DNA of 64,000 nt from Paenibacillus catalpae (GCF_900112695.1 NZ_FOMT01000003.1:830553-894552), one strand, 5' to 3'. Shown: positions 48,808-58,994, counted from the stretch's first letter. The notes: generated by a model not told the origin, from the letters alone. Made by a program: numbers and translations.

Positions 48808-49178
48808 CGTAACGCCTCCTGAGTGTGTTTGATATAACGTGTAATTTTTACCTGGATTCCTTCTAGGGACTCTGTCATGAGCGAAATTTCAGCCAATACC
48901 GCCTGCTTGTGATGGTTTAGCATTTCGAGCCTCTGCTCAATCGTGCTGTCGCCTTCTATGACCCAATCGATATATTTCTTGATATCACTTATGGACATGT
49001 GTGTGTTCTTCAAACAGCCAACCGTTACAAGGAGTGAGATTTGATCCTCCGAGAATAATCGCCTTCCCGCTTCATCACGTTTGATTAACGGAAGTAAGCC
49101 TTTTTTTTCGTAAAAACGCAACGTTGATTCCGGAATATTTAATTTAGCCGCAGCTTCACCAATCGAATAATAGGTCAT
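48804..49178 (-). CDS. MerR-family transcriptional regulator
   Basis: Encodes 124 residues. DNA-binding domain YYSIGEAAAKLNIPESTLRF, then YEKKGLLPLIKRDEAGRRLF; dimerisation helix region KKYIDWVIEGDSTIEQRLEMLNHH. It is of the short type without a large effector domain; no metal-binding cysteines stand out. It is the first gene of a two-gene operon with the SDR and probably regulates it through the operator just upstream. Confidence 0.9.
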   Translation of the reverse strand: MTYYSIGEAAAKLNIPESTLRFYEKKGLLPLIKRDEAGRRLFSEDQISLLVTVGCLKNTHMSISDIKKYIDWVIEGDSTIEQRLEMLNHHKQAVLAEISLMTESLEGIQVKITRYIKHTQEALR

Positions 49179-49209
49179 CTGGAGTCCTCCAATATGTTGT
49201 CGACGAAAT

Positions 49210-49240
49210 TATCATACGACTTAAACCTTGGTTTAAGTCA
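49210..49240 (-). promoter_or_regulatory. MerR-type promoter and operator of the MerR-SDR operon
   Basis: On the minus strand TTGACT and TATGAT are separated by 19 bases, the overlong spacer typical of MerR-activated promoters. The spacer holds a perfect palindrome with arms GACTTAAACC and GGTTTAAGTC around a 2-base centre (49217-49238). Confidence 0.85.
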
Positions 49241-49352
49241 AGCGGATTGGACAAATAAATTTTACATAATCATCATGCAGATTTTATAAACCACGCCATG
49301 TCCTTTTATATACTTATTTCGTCGGATTAAATGGACTAGGGTGGTAGAGCCA

Positions 49353-49892
49353 ATGTTGAAAAAACGTGATCTGCATGAATGTCATTCCCTGTACAACTTG
49401 ATGATTGACCCTGCGGTGTATCCTTACGTTCGTTACAAATATCAATCTTATGAGCAATACTTATTTACGACCAAACAGCTAATCGTTGAAGAAGAGCAGA
49501 AGACGTGCATCTCCAGAACGATTCTTAATGAAATGGGACATCCTATCGGCACCATTGAGTTATATAACATTGTGAATAGAACAGGCTTCCTGGCCACCTG
49601 GATTGGCATTCCTTACTTCGGACAGGGCTATAACCAAAGGGCGAAGGAATCCTTTTTTGCGGAGCTGTTCCTGGAGCATGAGATTGAAACGGTATATCTG
49701 AAAATCCGGAAACAAAATATACGATCGAAGAAGGCGGTTGAAAAATTACCGTATGCCCGATTGGCCAATGATCTCAGCCAGGAAGTGTATCAGTTAATCA
49801 ATCAAACGGAAGAGATTTATGATTTGTATCAGGTGGAGCGGGCATGCTTCCTGGAGAATAGTGCCGGCTTGCAGCAGGATGTTGCCACCTAA
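49353..49892 (+). CDS. GNAT-family N-acetyltransferase
   Basis: Encodes 179 residues from ATG 49353 (AGGGTGG 8 bases before; an in-frame GTG lies at 49341). RimJ/RimL-like layout: LLKKRDLHECHSLYNLMIDP-type start, a core strand GHPIGTIELYNI, then AcCoA-loop region IGIPYFGQGYNQRAKE and a late strand ETVYLKIRKQNIRSKKAVEKL. Substrate unknown. Followed by a terminator shared with the convergent trhO gene. Confidence 0.82.
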   Translation: MLKKRDLHECHSLYNLMIDPAVYPYVRYKYQSYEQYLFTTKQLIVEEEQKTCISRTILNEMGHPIGTIELYNIVNRTGFLATWIGIPYFGQGYNQRAKESFFAELFLEHEIETVYLKIRKQNIRSKKAVEKLPYARLANDLSQEVYQLINQTEEIYDLYQVERACFLENSAGLQQDVAT

Positions 49893-49898
49893 CAAAAA

Positions 49899-49932
49899 AA
49901 CGCCACAGGGAGATGTAAATCCCGTGGCGTTT
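49899..49932. terminator. Bidirectional terminator
   Basis: AACGCCACAGGG (49899-49910) pairs with CCCGTGGCGTT (49921-49931). Confidence 0.7.
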
Positions 49933-49937
49933 CCTAT

Positions 49938-50822
49938 TTAGTGCCCTTTGCACTCCTCTGAACAATGGCGCTGGTGCTCCGCTTCGCATTCCTCACAGCA
50001 GATGTGGCGCTTGTCGCAGGTCACATTCGCGCAGTTCACGTAACGGTCTTCCGGTTTGCCGCAATGATGGCATTTGCCGATAATAACATCTTCCTCTGTC
50101 CGGTTAATCGGAACCGAAATCCGGTCGTCAAATACATAACATTTGCCGTCCCATAAATGGCCCTTCACTTCTTCGTCCTTGCCGTAGGTGACAATACCGC
50201 CCTCTAGCTGGGCAACATCCGAAAAGCCTTCCTCGAGGAGCACCGCTGTCAGCGTCTCACAGCGGATACCGCCCGTACAATACGTAAGGATCGGCTTATT
50301 CTTCGCATCTTCCGGCAGGTTCTTGCGGATCCATTCCGGGAACTCGCGGAACGACTCGACCGTAGGGCGAATCGCACCGCGGAAATGTCCGATATCGTAT
50401 TCATAATCGTTACGTCCGTCTACGATAATGACATCATCGCGCTGCAGCTGCTCGTGAAATTCCTTTGGAGACAGCCGTTTGCCGGTCCGTACATTTGGAT
50501 CCATCTTTTTGTTATAGCGCAGGGTAACAAGCTCGTTCTTATGGCGGACGAACAGCTTCTTGAACACATGCCCGTCAGCGTCATCGATCTTGTAGATGAT
50601 ATCCTTGAAGAGCGGATGCTCATTCATATACGCCCTATAAGCATCGGTCTGTTCCACTGTTCCGGAGCATGTACCGTTAATGCCTTGGTCGGAAATGAGA
50701 ATGCGGCCCTTAACGCCAAGCTGCTTACAGAATCGAAGATGCTCGGCCGTTACTTGCTCAGGGTTCTCCACATGCACATATTTATAATAGAGCAGAATGC
50801 GGTAAGGTTTATTTTCGGTCAT
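49938..50822 (-). CDS. trhO: tRNA uridine hydroxylase TrhO, copy 2 (rhodanese-like)
   Basis: Encodes 294 residues from ATG 50822 (GGAGAG 8 bases before). Family features: an N-terminal [20 protein letters not shown] domain, [19 protein letters not shown], and a rhodanese domain with active Cys in [14 protein letters not shown]. Its C-terminal Cys-rich tail ([24 protein letters not shown]) may bind zinc. TrhO hydroxylates uridine 34 of tRNAs with oxygen. It is strongly similar to the gene at 51088-52011 along its whole length, with a DUF1450 gene between them. Four bases separate it from that gene's stop. Confidence 0.88.
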   Translation of the reverse strand: MTENKPYRILLYYKYVHVENPEQVTAEHLRFCKQLGVKGRILISDQGINGTCSGTVEQTDAYRAYMNEHPLFKDIIYKIDDADGHVFKKLFVRHKNELVTLRYNKKMDPNVRTGKRLSPKEFHEQLQRDDVIIVDGRNDYEYDIGHFRGAIRPTVESFREFPEWIRKNLPEDAKNKPILTYCTGGIRCETLTAVLLEEGFSDVAQLEGGIVTYGKDEEVKGHLWDGKCYVFDDRISVPINRTEEDVIIGKCHHCGKPEDRYVNCANVTCDKRHICCEECEAEHQRHCSEECKGH

Positions 50823-50826
50823 TGGC

Positions 50827-51081
50827 TTACTCTCCAAAAAACTGTTTGATTTCCTCTTGCACAGCTTCTTCTACCTGCTTGAGGCATTCTTCCTTGGTGC
50901 TTGCATAGATGCGTGTCTCATTTACCATGGCATATGGTCTTGCCCGGCACAAATTGCACATATTCAAACAATCCGTGCGCATAACGGCCGCTTCAGGGAA
51001 TTTCTCTTCCAGCTCCTCGAGAGGCAGAAGTGCCATTTCGTTGCGGGTGCACACCTCAACAACAACTAACCCTAGTCCCAT
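50827..51081 (-). CDS. DUF1450-family protein (YuzB-like)
   Basis: Encodes 84 residues. [13 protein letters not shown] at the start and [20 protein letters not shown] give the four-cysteine pattern of DUF1450, which resembles thioredoxin-like ferredoxins. Small cytoplasmic protein, role unknown. It is sandwiched between two trhO copies, 4 and 6 bases from them, so it is surely co-transcribed. A link of its cysteines to the trhO reaction is speculative. Confidence 0.85.
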   Translation of the reverse strand: MGLGLVVVEVCTRNEMALLPLEELEEKFPEAAVMRTDCLNMCNLCRARPYAMVNETRIYASTKEECLKQVEEAVQEEIKQFFGE

Positions 51082-51087
51082 CGCTGA

Positions 51088-52011
51088 TCACCGGCCCGAC
51101 AAAACTTTTAATTGTCGTTTCGGCTCGTCGTTCACCTTGCACTCTGGCGAGCAGTAGCTCTCATGTTCAGCTTCACATTCAGGGCAGCAAATATGCTTGC
51201 GGTGGCAAAGATCGTCCGCGCAGTTGATGTAGCGGTCTTCCGCCTTGCCGCAGTGATAACACTTGCCGACGATAATATCTTCATCGGTCCGGTTGATCGG
51301 CACGGAAATACGCTCATCAAATACATAACATTTGCCGTCCCATAGATGACCTTTTACTTCTTCGTCTTTGCCGTAAGTGACGATGCCGCCGTCAAGCTGG
51401 GCAACATCCGAGAAGCCCTCTTCAAGAAGTACGGCCGTTAATGTCTCACAGCGGATGCCGCCTGTGCAGTAGGTCAGGACAGGCTTGCCCTTCGCATCTT
51501 CCGGCAGGTTCTTGCGGATCCATTCCGGAAACTCGCGGAAAGATTCGACCGTTGGGCGGATCGCGCCGCGGAAATGGCCGATATCATATTCATAATCGTT
51601 TCGGCCGTCGATAATAATAACGTCATCGCGCTGCAGTTGCTCATGAAATTCCTTCGGTGACAAATGCTTGCCCGTGCGCACATTAGGATCCAGCTTCTTG
51701 TCGTAACGAAGAGTAACGAGCTCTTTCTTATGACGGACGAATATTTTCTTGAATACATGGCCTTCGGATTCGTCAATTTTGTAGACCATATCGGCAAACA
51801 GCGGATTCTCGCGCATATGCGCCATATAAGCATCGGTCTGTTCAATCGTACCGGAGCAAGTGCCGTTAATGCCCTGCTCGGAGATTATAATGCGGCCTTT
51901 TACGCCAAGATCCTTACAGAATTGAAGATGCTCTGCGGTAAGCTCGGCAGGGTTATCGATATGGACATATTTATAGTACAAAAGGATACGATAAGGTTTG
52001 TTTTCGCTCAT
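51088..52011 (-). CDS. trhO: tRNA uridine hydroxylase TrhO, copy 1 (rhodanese-like)
   Basis: Encodes 307 residues. Same domains as copy 2: [39 protein letters not shown], active Cys in [14 protein letters not shown], and a Cys-rich tail with an extra 13-residue basic end. First gene of the trhO-DUF1450-trhO operon. The two copies are highly alike at the protein level but differ at many silent positions, so the duplication is not very recent. Confidence 0.88.
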   Translation of the reverse strand: MSENKPYRILLYYKYVHIDNPAELTAEHLQFCKDLGVKGRIIISEQGINGTCSGTIEQTDAYMAHMRENPLFADMVYKIDESEGHVFKKIFVRHKKELVTLRYDKKLDPNVRTGKHLSPKEFHEQLQRDDVIIIDGRNDYEYDIGHFRGAIRPTVESFREFPEWIRKNLPEDAKGKPVLTYCTGGIRCETLTAVLLEEGFSDVAQLDGGIVTYGKDEEVKGHLWDGKCYVFDERISVPINRTDEDIIVGKCYHCGKAEDRYINCADDLCHRKHICCPECEAEHESYCSPECKVNDEPKRQLKVLSGR

Positions 52012-52125
52012 TTCTAACGCTCCATTTTATTAAGATTATCATTATATGTTAAAACTCTTAAATCACTTAGTCAACAGCGATTCGAAGGCATTCTGTTGAC
52101 AATTCATCCCTATATTCTGGTCTTC

Positions 52126-53019
52126 TCATTGGTTCGTTACCTCTTTCAGGAAAATAGACGAACTGGCCGGTAAAGTCGCGTCTTTCCGGGTGACTACGCC
52201 TATGGCACGAGTAGGAAGGGACTCCGTTAACCGAACCTCGAATAATGTTCCGTCATCGAGCTCCTGCTGGGCAAACCGGCGGGTAATAAAAGCCGTGCCG
52301 TAACCGCGCTGCGCGAACTCGATGATCATCTCGGTACTCGTCAGCTCAATGTCCGGTTCTTTATATATGCCATGACCGGCAAGCCACTGCTCGACAAAGA
52401 GCCGGGTACTGCTGCCTGACGTGGGCAATAATAAAGGAAGCTCAAGCAGCTGCCGGACGGAGACCGGTTCAGAAGCCAATTCCTTAAAGGCCTGACCAAC
52501 AAGGAAACAGTCTTGAATCGCCATAAGCGGCTTTATCGCCAGCTCCTGGTCGTCAAACGGCAAATGGACAAAACCTAAATCGATATTTTCTTCCTTCAGC
52601 TGTTTCGAGATTTCATTGGTCTTGCTTTGCTGAAGACGGATCCGTACCTGCGGGTGCTCCGCGTGAAAATGCTCGATATGAGGCAGCAGAATATGTTTAA
52701 TAATCGGTCCGCTGGCTCCTATCCGAAGCTCGCCGCCATGCAGGTTGGCCAGCTCAAGCAGCTTCCGTTCTCCGCGTTCAATAAGCTGGAACGACTGTTC
52801 GATATAATCAAACAGCGCTTTGCCTGCAATGGTAAGCTTTACTCCCTTGGAGCCTCGGTCAAACAATTTGGCGCCAAGCGAATCCTCAAGCTGCTTGATG
52901 GCATAGCTAACAGACGGCTGGGTGATGTGAAGAATTTGAGCCGCCTTCGTAAAATTACCTGTTCGAGCCGTATATAAGAAGATCCGGTAGCTTTCTAAGT
53001 TATTCAGTCCGTTTGGCAT
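52126..53019 (-). CDS. LysR-family transcriptional regulator
   Basis: Encodes 297 residues. DNA-binding domain FLYTARTGNFTKAAQILHIT, then QPSVSYAIKQLEDSLGAKLF; the C-terminal periplasmic-binding-like domain includes LRIGASGPIIKHILLPHI. Divergent from chorismate synthase, with about 107 bases between, containing TTGAAATTATAATGA. LysR proteins often control the divergent gene, so aroC is a candidate target, but a metabolite effector cannot be predicted. Confidence 0.9.
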   Translation of the reverse strand: MPNGLNNLESYRIFLYTARTGNFTKAAQILHITQPSVSYAIKQLEDSLGAKLFDRGSKGVKLTIAGKALFDYIEQSFQLIERGERKLLELANLHGGELRIGASGPIIKHILLPHIEHFHAEHPQVRIRLQQSKTNEISKQLKEENIDLGFVHLPFDDQELAIKPLMAIQDCFLVGQAFKELASEPVSVRQLLELPLLLPTSGSSTRLFVEQWLAGHGIYKEPDIELTSTEMIIEFAQRGYGTAFITRRFAQQELDDGTLFEVRLTESLPTRAIGVVTRKDATLPASSSIFLKEVTNQ

Positions 53020-53126
53020 AAACCCTCTCTATTGCAAGGCTATTGAATTGTGATTTCATTTATCGCACATTTGAAATTATAATGAATTTATAGAAGATAG
53101 TCAAAAGAGAAAGGTTGGTTTTTCAT

Positions 53127-54182
53127 ATGTCAGGAAGCAGCTTTGGCACTCATTTCAAAATGACAACGTTTGGCGAATCGCATGGCGAGGCAGTAGGGGT
53201 TATTATTGACGGGGTTACACCGGGAGTTGAGCTTACGGAAGCGGATATCCAGGTGCAGATGGACCGCCGCAAGCCGGGTCAATCCTCCGTTACGACGCCG
53301 CGTAAGGAATATGACATTATCCGCATTCTGTCTGGTGTATTCGAAGGGAAAACAACAGGCGCGCCGCTTGCCGTAATGCTGAATAATACAGATATGAAAT
53401 CGAAAGATTATGAGTCGAACCGCCGTTTGTTCCGTCCGGGCCATGCGGATTTCACATACGTGCAAAAATACGGACACCGCGACCACCGCGGCAGCGGACG
53501 CGCTTCGGGTCGCGAGACAGCGGGCCGTGTAGCGGCGGGCGCTATCGCGCGCAAGCTGCTGGAACGCCGCGGGGTGTCGATCGTGGCTTACACAAAAGAA
53601 GCGGGCGGTGTTAAATGCGAGACGTTTGACGAAACCGTTATTGAGAAAAATCCGATGCGTGCGGCCGATCTGAATGCAGCGGAGAGAATGGTAAACCGCG
53701 TAGAAGAGCTGGCTGCAGCGGGCAATAGCTGCGGCGGCGTAGTGGAATGCATTATCCGCGGCGTGAAGCCGGGTATCGGTGAGCCGGCATTCGATAAGTT
53801 GGATGCGGAGCTCGCGAAAGCAATGCTGTCGATCGGCGCGGTAAAAGGCATCGAGTTTGGCGCAGGCTTTGCGGCAACAACGATGCTGGGCAGCGAGCAT
53901 AACGACGGTATGGACGCTAATGGCTTCATGACTAACAATGCCGGCGGTATCGTGGGCGGTATCAGCACGGGGCAAGATATTGTTTTCCGTATCGCGGTGA
54001 AGCCAACCTCGTCAATTTCGCTTCCTCAACAAACCGTTGATGAAGACGGCGTTGAGCATACGATTCAAACGATTGGCCGTCATGATCCATGTATCTGCCC
54101 TCGAGTAGTACCGGTTGTTGAAGCGATGGCTTGCATGGTACTTGAAGATTTGTACAAACGCCATACCGCTCTTCATGATTAA
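53127..54182 (+). CDS. aroC: Chorismate synthase
   Basis: Encodes 351 residues from ATG 53127. Last enzyme of the shikimate pathway, making chorismate from EPSP with reduced FMN. Signatures: FGESHGEAVGVIIDG near the start, YGHRDHRGSGRASGRETAGR in the middle and RHDPCICPRVVPVVEAMACM near the end. The length and sequence are closer to the E. coli AroC branch than to the longer Bacillus AroF. It is not in an aro-trp operon here. Confidence 0.95.
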   Translation: MSGSSFGTHFKMTTFGESHGEAVGVIIDGVTPGVELTEADIQVQMDRRKPGQSSVTTPRKEYDIIRILSGVFEGKTTGAPLAVMLNNTDMKSKDYESNRRLFRPGHADFTYVQKYGHRDHRGSGRASGRETAGRVAAGAIARKLLERRGVSIVAYTKEAGGVKCETFDETVIEKNPMRAADLNAAERMVNRVEELAAAGNSCGGVVECIIRGVKPGIGEPAFDKLDAELAKAMLSIGAVKGIEFGAGFAATTMLGSEHNDGMDANGFMTNNAGGIVGGISTGQDIVFRIAVKPTSSISLPQQTVDEDGVEHTIQTIGRHDPCICPRVVPVVEAMACMVLEDLYKRHTALHD

Positions 54183-54272
54183 TTTTAACAACAAATACTA
54201 CATCCCTCGCGAAAAATAAACTATAATGATGGATATTATGGTTTATCATGCAAGAAAGAAGGGGAATTGGAC

Positions 54273-54956
54273 TTGACGCCTTTTGAATTTCTAACAACTT
54301 TGTTGTCCATTGTATTTATTGATCTGATTTTGGCTGGCGATAACGCAATTGTGATCGGGATGGCAGCAAAGCGGCTTCCGAAGGATACGCAAAAGAAAGC
54401 CATCCTGTACGGAACGGTCGGAGCCGTTGTGCTCCGGATTGTGGCAACTGTGCTTGTTGTCTATCTGCTCGAAATTCCATGGCTGCTTGTGGCAGGAGGG
54501 CTTATGCTTCTCTGGATCGCGTACAAGCTCCTTGTGCAGGAAGAGGACCATGGAAATGTCAAAGCGGGTAATACGCTATGGGGTTCCGTATGGACCATTG
54601 TTGTTGCGGATGCAGCGATGGGGTTGGATAACGTCATTGCAGTTGCGGGAGCCGCGCATGGTCATACGCTGCTCGTCGTGATTGGTCTGATCATCAGTAT
54701 CCCAATCGTTGTATGGGGAAGCACCTTGTTTATCAAGCTGTTGACCAAGTTCCCTTGGATCATCTATGCCGGCTCAGCCGTGCTGGCGTATACGGCTGCC
54801 AAGATGGTTACTCATGAACCGGTCTGGCAGGAGTGGTTCGAAGCTAATCAGGCTGTCAAATGGCTTGTAATCGCCATTGCAGTCGCAGCCGTGCTTGGCG
54901 CAGGCTTGTGGACGAATGAATGGAAGAAGAAGCATCCAACAGCGGCACATGAGTAA
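54273..54956 (+). CDS. TerC-family membrane protein (YjbE type)
   Basis: Encodes 227 residues (229 if the TTG at 54267 is used; TTG 54273 has better spacing from AAGAAGGGG). About seven transmembrane helices. The family acidic motifs are present: IDLILAGDNAIVIGMAA and ADAAMGLDNVIAVAG. TerC proteins of this group are implicated in manganese export and metal supply for secreted enzymes. No yybP-ykoY riboswitch is seen in the short leader, unlike many relatives. Confidence 0.87.
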   Translation: MTPFEFLTTLLSIVFIDLILAGDNAIVIGMAAKRLPKDTQKKAILYGTVGAVVLRIVATVLVVYLLEIPWLLVAGGLMLLWIAYKLLVQEEDHGNVKAGNTLWGSVWTIVVADAAMGLDNVIAVAGAAHGHTLLVVIGLIISIPIVVWGSTLFIKLLTKFPWIIYAGSAVLAYTAAKMVTHEPVWQEWFEANQAVKWLVIAIAVAAVLGAGLWTNEWKKKHPTAAHE

Positions 54957-54961
54957 GGAAT

Positions 54962-55004
54962 AAAGGGTTGTCCCAGAGAAGATATGGGACAACCCTTTTT
55001 TTGT
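54962..55004. terminator. Strong terminator after the TerC gene
   Basis: AAAGGGTTGTCCCA (54962-54975) is exactly complementary to TGGGACAACCCTTT (54985-54998), followed by TTTT. Confidence 0.85.
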
Positions 55005-55251
55005 CGTTCCTGAACTATCCGTACAGTCATTATCAAAAAAGCACTGATTTTTAAAGGTTTAGACCGGAAAATTGAGTAGAGATTTCCAAAAGAATCCCAT
55101 ATGATAGGGCTGGTCCAAATATTCGACGAGAAGAAAGCGCAGAGTGAAGTTCATGTAACAGACAGCAGACATCGGATAAGAAAGGAGGAGCTTGACCGGG
55201 ATCCGTCTTTACCAATGACACTTAAGTTACTATGAATGGAGGCTAATAGGG

Positions 55252-58200
55252 ATGCATCTTCTACGTAATAAACCGGCTTATGTTAAGTTGTTAATCGCTT
55301 TAATGGTCTTTACTTTATTACTCCCCTTGAACATCAACACGACTCCAGCATTTGCAGCTGACTCAGCTGTGGTTAATGAGGATTTCTCTACCTATCCTTT
55401 AGGTCCGCTCACAATTGGAAGCGGTAACAATTGGACGAAGGAAGGGACTGCTCCGGTAGTCGAGGTCGTTAATGATTCAACTGCTAATCAGAATTATGCC
55501 GCGATCAGCCATGATTTGACCGGCTCCTCTTATTTCGGACAACGGTTTGCGCCTCAGACCGGGGGCATGATCCTGCAGTTTGACCTCAATATGCCAACCA
55601 GCAAAGGCGGTACCTTCTGGGTGATGGAAGGGAAGGTTAATGCCACAAACGCAGCCGTCACGCGTATGGTGATGGATGGCGGAGCGTTTAAATTGCATAA
55701 CGGCCCAACCCTCGTCACTTACGACACGACACACTGGTATCGTTTTACGATGATCTATAATATCCCTCAGAAAAAGTATGCTTTAACTATTCTTGATTTG
55801 ACTACAGGCGATACAGTCACCTCGAATGAAAGCTTCTACAGTGCCAGAGAACGGATCAGCAGCTTCGGCTTCTTCACCAACGCCGGCGGAGGCCGTTACA
55901 ATCTGGCTAATGTCAAAGTAACGGCGCTTGATCTCGCTCTTCAGAATATCAGGCTTAGCGCTGGAGACTTTATTCCTTCCTTCTCCTTTGATCCAACAAT
56001 TAACAACTACAATATTGAGCTGCCCTATTCCTCGGATAACCTGACGGTTACGCCAACGGCGAGCAATGCAGATGGCGTCAGTCTGAAGGTCGGCGATTCA
56101 ACGGTTGAAAGCGGTTCCTCCGTTACGGTCCCGATAAGCGGCTCCTCGTCATCCGTTGCTGTAAAGGTTGCTTCCAACGCCTATCCGGATGTGGCCCGTA
56201 CGTACGCGATTAACGTTAATAAACTGGACAAGGCTCCGATAGTTACGGATCTGGCCGCGGAAGGGCGTGACGGCAAGGTGCTGATCGGCTGGAAGGCGCC
56301 GATTGATCCTGCCTACCAAGGGGTTAATATTTATACCGTAACTGAAGACGGTTCGGAAACGCTTGCCGCGGCAGCGCCAAAAGGAACTTACATGGCTGCT
56401 GTGGACGGTCTCAATAATGGCACTGAATATACGTTTTACGTCAAGGGTGTTTATGAGTATGAAGGCGAAGAGCCTTCGGAATCCGCTCCCGTAACCATTG
56501 CTGCAAAGCCGCAGCTGCTGCCTGCCCGTCAAATGGAGGATTTAGGGCGTGGTCTCGTTGCGATTGGGCAGGACGGCCATGTTTTCCTCTCTTGGCGCCT
56601 GCTTGGAACAGAGCCGGATAATCTCGGCTTTAACGTGTATCGTGACCGGGTGAAAATCAATTCCGCTCCCGTTATGAACAGCACGAACTATATCGATGAA
56701 GAAGGAACCGCCGATTCCTCATATTATGTCCGGGCTGTAGTGAACGGTGCGGAGCAGGGGCCATCCGAGACGGCACGGCCTTGGAATACCAATTATTTAA
56801 ATGTGCCGCTTGATAAGCCTGCCGATGGAGTAACAAGTGCGGGTGAAGCTTATGCGTACCGTGCGAACGACGCATCCGTAGGCGATCTGGATGGAGACGG
56901 TGATTACGAGGTTGTCCTGAAATGGGATCCTAGCAATTCGAAGGACAACTCCCAATCCGGTATTACCGGCAATACGTATCTGGATGCTTATCAAATGGAC
57001 GGAACGCGTTTGTGGAGGATCGACATGGGTCCAAACATCCGTTCCGGAGCGCATTATTTACATCCGATGGTCTATGATCTGGATGGAGACGGCAAAGCGG
57101 AGATTGCCGCGCGCACAGCTGACGGAACGATTGACGGGACGGGAGCCGTGATTGGCGACGCGTCAGCGGATTACCGAAATTCGGGCGGTTACGTGCTCGA
57201 AGGGCCGGAGTATTTCACGATTTTTGAAGGAACAACAGGTAAAGCGCTGGCTACCGAAGATTATGATCCGCCAAGAGGCAATATCGGAGACTGGGGAGAT
57301 ACGTACGGCAACCGGATTGACCGTTTTGGCGCAGCCATTGCTTATTTAGATGGTCAACGTCCAAGTCTTATTTTGCAGCGGGGCTACTATACCCGAATGG
57401 TATTAGTTGCGTACAACTGGAGAGACGGGGAACTAAGCAAGCTGTGGAAATACGATTCCCCGGCTAAGGCGTACGGACAAGGTAATCATCAGTTAAGCGT
57501 CGCGGACGTGGATAACGATGGCAAGGATGAAGTGATTACTGGTAATTCGGCAATTAATGAAGACGGGACTTTACTTTGGAGTACGAATTTGGGTCATGGC
57601 GATGCGATGCATCTGGGTGATTTGAATCCTTCTCATCTCGGGCTTGAGCTGTGGACGATGCACGAAGAGACCGGCGCCCCATATTCCGCCACCATGATCG
57701 ATGCGCGGACAGGGAAGCCTTTATACGGACAGCCTCAGGTAGGTGCCGATACCGGCAGGGGCTTGTCGGCTGACGTGGATCCAAGATACGAAGGCGAGGA
57801 GTCCTGGGCAATTGACGCGACGAAGTCGGGAGCAACGGAAAGCAACTTGAACGGGTTTATGTTTAATAGCGAAGGGGAGAAAATTTCGACTCTCATACCA
57901 ACGTCCAACTTTGCGATTTGGTGGGACGGCGATTTGAGCCGCGAGCTGCTGGATCATGATTGGAATGGGGCAACAGGCAACGGCGTTCCGAAAATTGACA
58001 AGTGGGATTATGAGAGCAATCAGCTCGTTCGGCTTGAAACGTTTAATGGAACGTCCTCCAATAATGGAACGAAAGGAAATCCGTCTCTGCAAGCCGACCT
58101 TATCGGCGATTGGAGAGAAGAAGTAGTTGTACGAACGGAGGACAGCAGCTCGCTTCGCATCTATTCAACGACGGATGTAACCGATCAAAAGCTTCGCACC

Positions 58201-58944
58201 CTGATGCATGATCCTATATACCGATTGGGCATCGCTTGGCAAAACACGGGCTACAATCAGCCGCCGCATACCGGCTTTTATCTGGGTAACGGAATGGAAA
58301 CGCCGGAAGCGCCAAATATTTATGTAGTAGATACAACGGCGCCGGCAACAACGGATAATGCTCCTAGTGGATGGATGAACCATGATGTAACGGTTCAATT
58401 AACGGCTAACGATGCGGTATCCGGCGTTGCAGCCACTTACTATGCGCTCGATGGAGGCGCGAAACAGAAGGGAACGTCGATTCAGGTTACCGAGGATGGC
58501 GTTCATACCCTTGTTTATTGGAGCGAGGATCACGAAGGCAACGTAGAGGCTGCACATACGGTTACCATTCAAATGGATAAGACAGCCCCTGTTTTGAGCG
58601 TGACACTTGATAAAACGGAGCTGTGGCCAGCGAATCATAAGCTGGTTAATGTGAATGCAGGAGTAGAGGGTACTGATCATACGTCGGGCATTGCTTCCAT
58701 TGTATTGACCTCGATTACAAGTAATGAACCACTTGCCGAAGGAGCAAACGCGGATATTCAGGGCGCCGATTTCGGCACCCTTGATCTGTTGTTCAACCTG
58801 CGGGCGGAGCATTCGGGGGAAGGAGATGGACGCACTTACACGATCACGTACACAGCAGTCGACAAAGCCGGTAATGTGACGGAAAACTCCGTTATCGTTG
58901 CAGTGCCTCATGATCAGTCTGACAAGAAAAAAATAGCAGGATAA
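55252..58944 (+). CDS. Secreted multidomain rhamnogalacturonan lyase, family PL11
   Basis: Encodes 1230 residues. Signal peptide ending about residue 36 (ALMVFTLLLPLNINTTPAFA). Then a concanavalin-like module (about 40-225), a cadherin-like beta-sandwich (230-325), an FN3 module (330-420), and a PL11 catalytic domain (about 422-1035). The last contains ASVGDLDGDGDYEVVLKWDP, TYLDAYQMDGTRLW, SGAHYLHPMVYDLDGDGKAE, GDWGDTYGNR and the AYGQGNHQLSVADVDNDGKDE metal-binding loops of a beta-propeller. Two C-terminal Ig-like repeats (DTTAPATTDNAPSGW..., DKTAPVLSVTL...) end the protein. It should cleave rhamnogalacturonan in pectin outside the cell. Single gene, GGAGG upstream. Confidence 0.9.
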   Translation: MHLLRNKPAYVKLLIALMVFTLLLPLNINTTPAFAADSAVVNEDFSTYPLGPLTIGSGNNWTKEGTAPVVEVVNDSTANQNYAAISHDLTGSSYFGQRFAPQTGGMILQFDLNMPTSKGGTFWVMEGKVNATNAAVTRMVMDGGAFKLHNGPTLVTYDTTHWYRFTMIYNIPQKKYALTILDLTTGDTVTSNESFYSARERISSFGFFTNAGGGRYNLANVKVTALDLALQNIRLSAGDFIPSFSFDPTINNYNIELPYSSDNLTVTPTASNADGVSLKVGDSTVESGSSVTVPISGSSSSVAVKVASNAYPDVARTYAINVNKLDKAPIVTDLAAEGRDGKVLIGWKAPIDPAYQGVNIYTVTEDGSETLAAAAPKGTYMAAVDGLNNGTEYTFYVKGVYEYEGEEPSESAPVTIAAKPQLLPARQMEDLGRGLVAIGQDGHVFLSWRLLGTEPDNLGFNVYRDRVKINSAPVMNSTNYIDEEGTADSSYYVRAVVNGAEQGPSETARPWNTNYLNVPLDKPADGVTSAGEAYAYRANDASVGDLDGDGDYEVVLKWDPSNSKDNSQSGITGNTYLDAYQMDGTRLWRIDMGPNIRSGAHYLHPMVYDLDGDGKAEIAARTADGTIDGTGAVIGDASADYRNSGGYVLEGPEYFTIFEGTTGKALATEDYDPPRGNIGDWGDTYGNRIDRFGAAIAYLDGQRPSLILQRGYYTRMVLVAYNWRDGELSKLWKYDSPAKAYGQGNHQLSVADVDNDGKDEVITGNSAINEDGTLLWSTNLGHGDAMHLGDLNPSHLGLELWTMHEETGAPYSATMIDARTGKPLYGQPQVGADTGRGLSADVDPRYEGEESWAIDATKSGATESNLNGFMFNSEGEKISTLIPTSNFAIWWDGDLSRELLDHDWNGATGNGVPKIDKWDYESNQLVRLETFNGTSSNNGTKGNPSLQADLIGDWREEVVVRTEDSSSLRIYSTTDVTDQKLRTLMHDPIYRLGIAWQNTGYNQPPHTGFYLGNGMETPEAPNIYVVDTTAPATTDNAPSGWMNHDVTVQLTANDAVSGVAATYYALDGGAKQKGTSIQVTEDGVHTLVYWSEDHEGNVEAAHTVTIQMDKTAPVLSVTLDKTELWPANHKLVNVNAGVEGTDHTSGIASIVLTSITSNEPLAEGANADIQGADFGTLDLLFNLRAEHSGEGDGRTYTITYTAVDKAGNVTENSVIVAVPHDQSDKKKIAG

Positions 58945-58947
58945 CAA

Positions 58948-58978
58948 AAAAGGTGAGCCGCTGAGGGCTCACCTTTTT
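58948..58978. terminator. Bidirectional terminator
   Basis: AAAAGGTGAGCC (58948-58959) pairs exactly with GGCTCACCTTTT (58966-58977), between the convergent lyase and aconitase genes. Confidence 0.85.
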
Positions 58979-58994
58979 CTATAGAAGGGATGAA

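Noticed and set aside
53130..53975. A 281-codon minus-strand frame
   Set aside because: It is antisense to chorismate synthase and without start signals.
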